Below, piece after piece: positions 56,456 to 64,000 of a stretch of 64,000 bases of DNA. A model generated the notes under the pieces. That model was given only the letters and a program-made list of their open reading frames with translations, was not told the origin of the DNA and did not search any database. Location of the stretch: contig JBITNC010000002.1 of NCBI GenBank assembly GCA_050084985.1, forward strand, positions 28,086,001 to 28,150,000, written 5' to 3'. Within the stretch, counting starts at the first letter, position 1. Every line of letters starts with the position of its first letter. The translations under genes and the position numbers were made by a program. Source of the stretch: Nageia nagi. Its lineage: Eukaryota > Pinophyta.

Positions 56456-59400
56456 TTGCTACACAAGAATGTGAAATAATAAGCATATGGTTTCAATAAA
56501 CAACATTAAATGTTAAGTTTTAACTAAGTAAATAATACATGTTACATTTAACATTAAAGACATGTTTAATTTGAATCATAAGTGCAAATGTTAAATAATA
56601 AGCCCATGTACCCAAATACATTTCTCATCTTAAGAACCATAGATGTAGAGTGACATTGTTGAAGCTTGTTTTTTTTATCTAAAATTAGGCCTTCACTTGG
56701 ATACCCACATAAAAGGAGCCCAGGTCCTACCAATACTTAACCAGTTCCTCTTAGATAGTAATATACTCTTATAAGGAGAAGTACTAGCTATTTTTTAAGG
56801 TTTTAATATTTATTGGATCAACCAAATTATTAATCTTGATTAGGTTTCAAGTTGTCCTCCTAGGTTATTAAGATAATCCATGAATGAACGTGCGGATATG
56901 TGGTATCACTACACACATACCTGTCCACTTATTAGAGTTAAATTTAGACCAATAGAGAACTTAGGCATAATTAAGAAGTACAAACTTTGCACCACTTGGA
57001 TCGTCAAACTTAAAGGTTCTAGTCTACCTATCCTCACCTCATGGCTCCTCGAACAAGTCATGTTGCAGAATGTACATGCGGATGTGTTCATTTTAAGGGG
57101 TTGCTCATATCAATGTTTACAATTTTTGCATAAGTAAATTAAGTAAGATGTAAAACATGAAGTAAAAAAGCATAAAATTAAACATCATCTATTCATAACT
57201 TGGAACCTAAGTGTCCAATGGATTTTGTTTACCAACCCTTAAAGAATATCATTACATCAATCCAAATTTTGCACAAGTCCATTCTTGCATAAGGAAGTAG
57301 ATTGCATCATAACTTAAGATTTTAAGTAATAAGCATGCATTATTTGACTTAAAAAAATTTTAAGCATCTAATTTAAAAATTTAAATTCTTAAGCATGCAT
57401 AACCAAAAAATAAAAAATTAAATTCTAAGCATGTATTATTAACTTAAACATTTTAAGTACTAAACATGCATCATTTAAGCATAATTATGCATTAACTTAA
57501 CAAATAAGTATTAAGCATGTATAAGATTTAAGTACTAAGCATAACATGCAATTTAAGTACTAAGCATAAGTATGCATTATTCCATTAAATTAAGTAGTAA
57601 GCATGAGTCATTCCCATTAAGTAAAATATCCATAAAGTTTACAAGAAATCATTACTTAGAATGCATTATTTCCATAACTTTTAAAAAGGAATAGATGTTT
57701 CTAACAAAATGCATTCTTAGCATAAAGGATCTAAAAGTAAAAATATTTCCCCCTCCCTTTTTTACTTAGAAAATGATCCCTAAAAGTAGCATACTAAATA
57801 ATTTATCTTTAAAAAAATTTGCATGCTAAAACTCTAAGAACGTAAAAAAAAAATCCCTTCTTACTTAAAGTTTATCCTACAGATAGAATATTAGATATTT
57901 CCTATAGAAAGCTACCTGAATGCTAAAAGTTATTTTCTAAGTAAAGAAATACTTAGCAAAAGAAATTCCTTTATTGTAATTTTGAGTAAGGAAAAATAAA
58001 CTCTAAAAAATTGAATCATTCCCCTTTTTAAACAAAATTAACAAGTAGTTAGGATTTAAGCATTGAATAATTAAGAAGTAATACTCCAAGTAAATTCTAG
58101 GTCAGACCACTTGATGGCAAGATTTAAAGTTGGAGTACTTCATAGTAATGCATTTTGGTAAGTAAACAAGTTAAAAAGATGGCCTTTTTTCAAGATATTG
58201 AGAAGGTGTGCAAGTAATGTAAGATAATTAAATGAAACTTACCAACAACATAAGGGCACAATTATTTAATAAGGTAACAAAAAAAAGAAGAAAGGTGTCA
58301 TGTAGAAGGCACGATAATGGAGGAGAGGGAGCATGAGATGATTCAAGAGGGGCTGTGATGTGTGGGAAGGATAGAGAGGGTTGTTTTGAGGGATAACAAG
58401 GTGATGGAGTTTTTCAAAGTGGTCATGCAACTACAGCATCTCAAGAATCAATCGATGGAAGATAAGTGCTAAACAACCTCAAGAACAAGCTACATTCACC
58501 GTCGATGGAGGAGAGGAGGGATGCTGTCAGTGGAGGAATGGAGGGTTGATGGTAGGAGGCTACGGCCCAACCAAAAAATAAATCTTACACACAGATTGCT
58601 ATGGCAGGATTTGATGGGAAGGGAGGAACGGCTCACGATGAGGGAAGTTATCTGTGAGGAGCGAGGCACTGTGTAAGTGTGAGAAGCGAGGCACCATGTG
58701 AGTGTGAAGAGCAAGGCGCCATGTAAGTGCAAAAGAAAGACACAGGTAAGAAGTGGACAAAGACAAAGAAGGGTCGTGCAACAAGAAGGTTGGCACAAGG
58801 AAGCAGAAGAGTGACAGAGATGTTGCGATCTCTATGAAGTGGAGGAGATGATGTCCAACAAGGATAGTCAATGAAGAGGAGGAGAGGAGTGGCATGACAG
58901 GATGGCAGAGTAGAGCAAAATGGCCAATAGTTTGGAGGAGCGATTTGAGACTTGGTAAGAAATGCATGTCAAGATCTGGTGGATATAATACAATATTATC
59001 TCTATCCTAGCAAAAGGGCATGAATTGAAATAATTAGATTCATGAAACTATTGAAGTTTCACTTCAAAAAACTATGGTCAACACTGCCATCGCTAGTGCC
59101 AACACCACCGCCAGGGAGGAGGCTCAACAACAGGCCAACAATAAATTATTTTCAAAAATAAATATATATGTACAAGGATTCCCTAAATATTTTAATACTT
59201 ACTTCAACCTCTCCCCTTTTTTTAATATATAAAAAATACATTTAAAAAAAAATTGTTCTAACCCTCCCCCTTTTTTTTATACACAACCTTTGCATATTAA
59301 AAAAAATTGCATAAACAATGTTATTGCTATCAATTTAAAAAAAAAATGTAACTACTAAAATAATTTTTGAAAAAAAATAGCAATTAACATGTAGCTATAT

Positions 59401-59588
59401 TTCCTTAAATGGATTGGCTCATAACAAAAAAGGTGTTAGAATCATAATGAGATAATAAAAAATAGGGAAGGAATTTATACCTTCTCTTGAGTTTACCTCA
59501 ACAAGACTTTAAAATTAAAGGAAGAAGACCTCCAAGTTGAAGAAGGATAAGGAACCTCCAAGATGTAGAAGAAGAGCTTCTACACCAA
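56456..59588 (-). other. Leader of minus copia
   Basis: The first 700 bases next to gag match the inner and outer leaders (TAGTGATACCACAT region at about 56900). From 57150 to 58250 it is AT-rich with AAGCATGCAT phrases like 14530-14600. A GC-richer block at 58290-59150 contains a 25-bp triplicate and has no equivalent in the other two copies. The rest is poly-A/T. Confidence 0.6.
58654..58728. repeat. 25-bp tandem triplicate in the copia leader
   Basis: Units at 58654, 58679 and 58704: GTGAGGAGCGAGGCACTGTG, GTGAGAAGCGAGGCACCATG, GTGAAGAGCAAGGCGCCATG, each followed by TAAGT or TGAGT. Confidence 0.88.
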
Positions 59589-59600
59589 GCTCTAATACCA
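59589..59600 (-). other. Primer-binding site of minus copia
   Basis: GCTCTAATACCA on plus is TGGTATTAGAGC on minus, one change from the standard copia PBS. Confidence 0.85.
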
Positions 59601-59602
59601 AA

Positions 59603-60104
59603 CAAGAGAATTGAACTATAACAAGAACAATTCTAAATTACCAAGATCACATGAAAGCTCTCAATTCACATTTAACTATCACACAAAGCAATCTCACAAA
59701 GATAACACAAGATCTAAGTGGTTGCTCCAACTAGGAGTACATCTACTAACTAAATCTTTACTTCAATCACAAATTCAACTCTCTTACAATCCTCCTAATC
59801 TCAACTCCTACACTTCTATATTATAGCATAACTTTACTCCATAATTGATGTGTGATCACAAAGAGAGAGCCTTCTATTTATAGGCCAAAATTCCTCTTTG
59901 GATCACCCTTTTATCCAATGTACAAAAGCATGACATGCACATCCTTTCGCCCAAGGGGCATGCTCATGACATGGAGTGTATGATAAGTTACATTATCATA
60001 TTCACTTAAATACTTAAGGTATCAAATGATACCCTTAAGTATTAGTGAACTTACATAGAAGATTTAATACAAACCTTTCCAATAATGCATTATACATTCC
60101 AACA
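59603..60104 (-). repeat. 5' LTR of minus copia
   Basis: 502 bp, matches 51968-52469 with scattered differences (several percent by eye). U3 hairpin 60001-60049. TATA equivalent near 59872-59885. Confidence 0.88.
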
Positions 60105-60542
60105 CACAGGAGACAATCACTAAATCAAACACAAGAGAGACAATCATGTATAGTGGTTTCTCTCTACCAAGAGAGTACTCCACTCTAAGAAAGATTCTAT
60201 TACTTCTCAAGACTCACAAAACTCTCTTACAACATTGGAATTCTCTCCTCCTATCAACCAAGCATAACAATCCTTCAAACTCAAGTGTAGAAGGCTTAAG
60301 AAAGGCCTTCTATTTATAAGAGAAAAATCTTATACACATGGGATATGCATCCTCATGCCCATGAGATGGCCATGAGGTTGAGTGGAAGATAATATTAAAT
60401 TCACTAAATACTTAAAGGTATTTAGGATACTCTTAAGTATTTAAGTGAGTTTAATTAGAGAGTTACATTAGGAGAAGATTTATTATTCTTTAGATAACTT
60501 CTAAAGAATAATATTTACAACAATGCATTATTTATTCTTACA

Positions 60543-61021
60543 ATTCAAGTATATGCTTGGCTTTGGTGGAGATTTATGGTCTAAAATTGCTTAAGAAAAT
60601 TAAGAGGGAAGATTAGGATTGGACCCCTAAAGCCCAAACGAGCTCTAGTTCAAGGAAAGAGGGTAAAAACCCAATGTATGTGGAGAAGACAACCTATGAA
60701 TCCATGGAGGAGGAGGAAGATCTAAATGAATATGAGGAGGAAAATACATTGAATGAGGGGGGTGAGGATAGTCGGGAGGCTACAGTTGACCAAAAGAAAG
60801 GAAGTTTAAAATTTATAGAGATGGAGCATGACAATGGTGAAGGCAACTTGGAGCTTCCCATGGAGGAATACGAAGGCACGAAGGAGTACCTCCCTTCAAA
60901 TATAATTCCTATGACTACCTTCCAGAAAGGGACTATCGTGGGGATGCTAGAGGTTGCATCTAGGTTGACGAATACCCTGCATAAGAGCTTGAAGGATTTG
61001 ATGAAGGAAATCAAGAAATAA
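60543..61021 (+). pseudogene. Unclassified repeated ORF family, copy 3 (C-terminal part)
   Basis: Continues the unit cut at 51897: ICLALVEIYGLKLLKKIKRE, stop, DWTPKAQTSSSSRKEGKNP, then an open acidic part from 60674 (ESMEEEEDLNEYEEENTLN, GEDSREATVDQKKGSLKF, then PMTTFQKGTIVGMLEVASRL and KSLKDLMKEIKK, stop at 61019). Layout (basic linker, Glu-rich block, leucine/lysine helix) parallels the tail of copy 1. Function unknown. Confidence 0.45.
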
Positions 61022-61640
61022 TGCTTTGTATTTGTTGGTCTACTTTGGTGTTTTTCTTTAATGGGTTAAGTATGACTGTCTTGATAGGCTACAACGAAGC
61101 CTTGGTATTTTTTTGTGGCATCTTTAGTTTGATAGTTTATTGAGTCTAGTTATCAGCATCATTAGGCTATAGTGAATCCTTGTTATCTTTCTTTTTTTTA
61201 TTATTTTGGAGGTGTCCTAGGTACTGGGTTTCTATGTCTTATTCTTAGGCTTAATGTACATTCTATGATACATTTTGTATACGATTGATAAGGATTCTAT
61301 TAAAAATCCATCTTCCAAACAAATAAAAAAAGTAGTCTTAAAATAAAAATCAAGATTATTATGGAACTAAACCATATATTTTAAATAAAACTATCTACCA
61401 TCTAAGTAAATTAGAATCACATAAATAATATAAAAAATCACTTTCTTAATTTTTTTTTTTGCTAAGTCAAGGAATAATTTGGATTACAAGAGGGGTTTAT
61501 GGAGAACTCGAGAACCATATAGAAAAATTGAGCTATAGAGAGCTCCTATCTGGAAAGAAAGCACATCTAAAACTACAAAAAATACAATGTATATGATAAT
61601 GTATGCCTAATGAGTGATCTGGAAAATGAAAAATAATTCA
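61022..61640. other. 3' flank of copy 3, then AT-rich DNA
   Basis: T-rich UTR-like sequence to about 61328, with A-rich AACAAATAAAAAAAG at 61318-61332 that may be a retroposon tail. No gene after it. Confidence 0.4.
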
Positions 61641-61649
61641 TTTTGTCTC

Positions 61650-62300
61650 ATATGAATCAACCCTAATTGAATACCCCAAGCCATGAGTTCTGCCTACCAT
61701 TTTTGAGCCAAGAACGAGGCCATTTTGGGTAAGGGAGTAAAATTGGATAAATCTATGTAGAGTATTTGATTTGAAGTAGCATTTGAAGACAGTACCATAT
61801 GTCCATATCTACTTCATGGCGTTGGTGATTATAAGCCTCCTTTGAATGTTTTTGTCCCTCTTCCAACACATCAAGTCCTGGTGAGAAACAATTGCCACGA
61901 ACAACCTATGGAGTTGTTTCCAAGACACTATCAGAAATGAGCTTCGTTATACCTTGATGAAGTGGTATCTTGTTTGAGCACGTTTTTGTATTCATAATCG
62001 ATCTTATCATCCAATTGAGAAGGAAAAAGGGAAGTTCCATCTATCTTTCCAAAAAGTGGTTACAAAGAACCATGTGTAAGCATAACATCACTGAGTATTG
62101 ACCTTCTAGAGTGAAGTATTCTCAAAGCTGCATGTCCTATCTAAAGAGCTTAGTACTCTTGCTATAAGATCCTTGTTGCAGTGGAATTGGACTCCTCCAA
62201 TTTTGACCTAGCCATTCTCCTAGTTTTTTGCAAATGCTATTGAAAAAGCTTGATTGAATCCTTTGAGAGCCTCCATGTATGCTACCACTCTGTATCTGTA
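61650..62300 (-). pseudogene. Unclassified repeated ORF family, copy 2
   Basis: On the minus strand, broken frames read FNQAFSIAFAKN, KDLIARVLSSLDRTC, EGQYSVMLCLHMVLCNHFLE, MELPFFLLNWMIRSIMNTKT, PLHQGITKLISDS, then PLPKMASFLAQKW and WGIQLGLIHMRQNELFFIF. The middle lines up with HFSFLNH...LLNIPLFLMNLLEKSMN in copy 1 and its IP-F-L core. Stops and shifts are frequent. It faces copy 3, about 300 bases away. Confidence 0.4.
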
Positions 62301-62769
62301 AAACAAAATCTAGAGTTTCTTGTTTTCCTTCATATTAGCACAATTTAGAGGCTTAGTCCTCTTCCAAGTTTTTCCCATGGTTAAACTTCCACTACTAGAG
62401 ATGGAGAACAAAGGGTTAAAGATAAATTGGGAGGGCAAATGACTAATTAGAGGTGTGACGAGACTAATGGCAGCAAATATATGAATAAAAAGCAAGTTTA
62501 AATGCCTTGACATGCTTGAGGAGTGGTGACCATACATCATATGTTGAGTGGGAGTGTACAAGTCAAATTTCCTTTGTAACATTTAAATTTTTTTTCAAGA
62601 AGTTAAATTTAATAGTGACTTTGAATAATAAGCTTTCATTTTTTATATATTAAACTTTTATTTTTTATATAATATTTTTATGATTCATTAGTTTTCACAC
62701 TGGTAGTTTACATGATACATTTTGTTATTATCAAATCAATAAATTTACAAAAAATATCTTTTTTTTTTA

Positions 62770-62860
62770 ATTTACAAAAGGGATTGGAACTCAAGACCTA
62801 CCCATGATCATGATCATTGCAGACATCCTAAGGCCCAACTACTAGGCTGTCCTCACTGAA
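62770..62860 (-). mobile_element. tRNA-derived SINE head
   Basis: On the minus strand an A-box-like CAGCCTAGTAGTTGG (62835-62849 on plus) is followed about 40 bases later by a B-box-like GAGTTCCAATCC (62781-62792). Spacing and order fit an RNA polymerase III promoter in a tRNA-related SINE. Ends not defined. Confidence 0.5.
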
Positions 62861-63621
62861 CCTTTTACAAAAAGACTCTTGATTATTATTATTAGTAAGA
62901 TATGCTAAAAAGAAAACTAACAAGTGTAGAAAGAACACAAAAAGAATTTGATATTATTATTTTTTGGCTATGCAAATATCTATAAGGACATAAAACCTTT
63001 TTAAAAATTTAACTAGTATAAATTGATATTGTAGAGCAAATGAATTAAGTAAATCATAAATAAATACTAATACTTTTAACCAATAGCTTGGTTTTGTTTA
63101 TAGATGGTGTACACATAAGGAAGATGGCTTGGATCCTCATTTGCATTGACCATCATTTATGTTATGATCACCTCAGCATTAAGATAGATTCCATCAATTG
63201 CAATTTGCAACTCTCTCTTGACGAAACTCATCACAAAGTCACAGTAGATGGTTCTCAAGACAGTCACAACAGTTGGTTGTGAGACTTCAGATGCAGCAAG
63301 AAGGTAGCAGGGAAGAAAATCTAGACTTGAAGATACAAAGATTACAAAGACTCATAGCAAGTATACATTGTTCTTCATCAAAGTACATATTTCTAATCTT
63401 ACGTAATCTTATTCTTTTATTAGCCCATATTTCAACTCCAAATAGATTGGATGTGGAGATTCCAACTAAACAAAATGGAGATAGCAGCCCACACATTGCC
63501 ATATTCCCAGGTATCCAGATATATATGTATATCACATCTAATTGCATTGAATATTGTACAAGATGAATGAACTTTATTCATGGTAAGTATTTGAAGTAGT
63601 ATCTTATATTCTAAGAGTAGC
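62861..63621. other. Upstream of the TBL exon, no gene recognised
   Basis: Probable intron or decayed DNA. Frames at 63088-63282 and 63273-63566 have no domain. The TBL signal-anchor and first exon were not found here. Confidence 0.4.
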
Positions 63622-63623
63622 AG

Positions 63624-63801
63624 GTTTGATCCAATGGACATGTTGGAGAGAATGAGGTGGAAGAGGCTCATGTTTGTTGGGGACTCTGTAAATCGTAACC
63701 AATGGGAATCCTTGCTCTGTATTCTAAGAACTGCAATCCTTGATTATAATAGAATCTCTTTTGCGCAATCCAAAGACGGCCTCAATGCTTTTGTAGCTCA
63801 G
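63624..63801 (+). CDS. Trichome birefringence-like (TBL) O-acetyltransferase, one internal exon
   Basis: Open 178-base exon after an AG acceptor (GTAGCAG|G). It reads RFDPMDMLERMRWKRLMFVG, then DSVNRNQWESLLCILRTAIL and SFAQSKDGLNAFVAQ. FVGDSxNRNQWESL is the GDS motif of TBL/PMR5-type PC-esterase proteins, which acetylate cell-wall polysaccharides in the Golgi; the Ser after GD is catalytic. The exon length and its end near VFxAQ fit the usual TBL exon 2, after which DYNATxEFYWAP would follow. The donor would be CAG|GCATGA, a GC type; if unspliced, a TGA follows at 63805. The next exon is beyond the window or lost. Gene or fragment cannot be decided. Confidence 0.65.
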
Positions 63802-64000
63802 GCATGAAAGCTAATCTTTAAAAAAAGTTACAATATGAAATTTGGTTTGCTAATTAGATCTTCAATGCTTATTAGCCATTAAATTTATGTCTGATGCTGG
63901 ATTATAATTGTTAAATGATTATAGATTGTTAATGCTTATACATGCATGTTTGTTAAATGACCATAGATTGTTTGTTTTCATTTGATTGGCAGTTCAAACC
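63802..64000. other. Putative TBL intron, to the window end
   Basis: AT-rich. An acceptor-like TTTGATTGGCAG ends at 63992, but the following bases do not look like the expected next TBL exon. Confidence 0.3.

Larger units (their letters stand above)
51968..60104 (-). mobile_element. Minus-strand Ty1/copia element (8.1 kb)
   Basis: 3' LTR 51968-52469, PPT (reverse CTCCCAC) 52470-52476, gag-pol 56455-53281, leader about 56460-59588, PBS 59589-59600, 5' LTR 59603-60104. Each LTR is 502 bp; the 5' LTR has lost its terminal TG pair on the internal side (CA AGAG instead of TGAGAG). Flanking 5-mers CATAG (51963-51967) and CACAG (60105-60109) differ by one transition. It belongs to the same superfamily as the outer and inner elements, as shown by Gag-Pol similarity, shared 3' UTR phrases and shared leader end. 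It lies inside a solo LTR. Confidence 0.88.
51898..60542 (-). mobile_element. Solo copia LTR (about 500 bp) split by a later copia insertion
   Basis: Parts: 51898-51967 and 60110-60542, about 503 bp when the inserted element is removed. On the minus strand it begins TGTAAGAATAAATAATGC and ends ATTCATCTCTTTCA. It holds a TATA (CTTATAAATAG, near 60312-60322), the U3 hairpin (60398-60452) and a GTGGAGTACTCTC...GAGAAACCAC block like the other copia LTRs. No PBS follows its end. Flanks ATTTG (51893-51897) and ATTCA (60543-60547) may be a decayed target duplication (two transitions). Confidence 0.6.

Noticed and set aside
58496-58967. Leu/Ser-rich minus-strand frames in the copia leader
   Set aside because: Two overlapping frames over the 25-bp repeat block, no domain; composition effect of a GC-rich insert.
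1-64000. tRNA, rRNA or miRNA genes
   Set aside because: No complete cloverleaf with proper A and B boxes was seen; tRNA-like matches are primer-binding sites or SINE heads. No rRNA similarity. The QCR8 hairpin is too short for a miRNA precursor.

Overview
The window looks like intergenic DNA from a large, repeat-rich seed-plant genome. It is strongly AT-rich, carries nested LTR retrotransposons with tRNA-Met or tRNA-Asp primer-binding sites, LINE fragments, PPR and plant-mobile-domain relics, and one short mitochondrial-protein gene whose single visible intron is 4.5 kb. Very long introns plus heavily decayed copia/gypsy copies suggest a gymnosperm (conifer-like) nuclear genome; that is an inference, not proven here. 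There is no prokaryotic signal, CRISPR or cas gene.

Left part (1-9.5 kb): a minus-strand Ty3/gypsy gag relic with a tRNA-Asp-type PBS and the start of its LTR; a minus-strand copia LTR with PBS (3402-3785); a plus-strand gypsy-like LTR (4848-5552) followed by a decayed gag; then a plant-mobile-domain pseudogene on the minus strand. That pseudogene is split by a Ty1/copia element (outer copia, 9492-26922, target duplication ATCCT), which is itself split by a second related copia element (inner copia, 11733-20849, target duplication GATGT). The pseudogene resumes at about 26928.

Middle (27-34 kb): a PPR pseudogene 3' end, a SINE-like piece, and the one gene that looks intact: the small cytochrome bc1 subunit QCR8 (ubiquinone-binding protein QP-C), with exon 1 at 28648-28820 and exon 2 at 33348-33396. 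Its intron carries a gypsy integrase relic. From 34 to 49 kb the DNA is AT-rich with LINE fragments, a 189-bp tandem duplication, a ~400-bp inverted repeat around a LINE fragment, and an LTR-like stretch.

Right part (49-64 kb): a LINE 3' end with RNase H, then a copy of an unrecognised repeated ORF family. That copy is interrupted by a ~500-bp solo LTR, itself interrupted by a minus-strand copia element (51968-60104). The ORF resumes at 60543; another copy lies on the minus strand (61.65-62.3 kb) and a third at 38.4-39.7 kb. The window ends with one exon of a trichome-birefringence-like (TBL) O-acetyltransferase gene.

The most unusual signals are non-coding. (1) A tandem array of nine hairpins with compensatory stem changes lies in the 3' untranslated part of the inner copia, with related units in the two other copies. 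(2) A U3 hairpin is kept at a similar place in four LTR families. (3) The copia leader between PBS and gag seems to carry different cargo in each copy, including a PPR gene fragment. (4) An unclassified ORF family is present three times.
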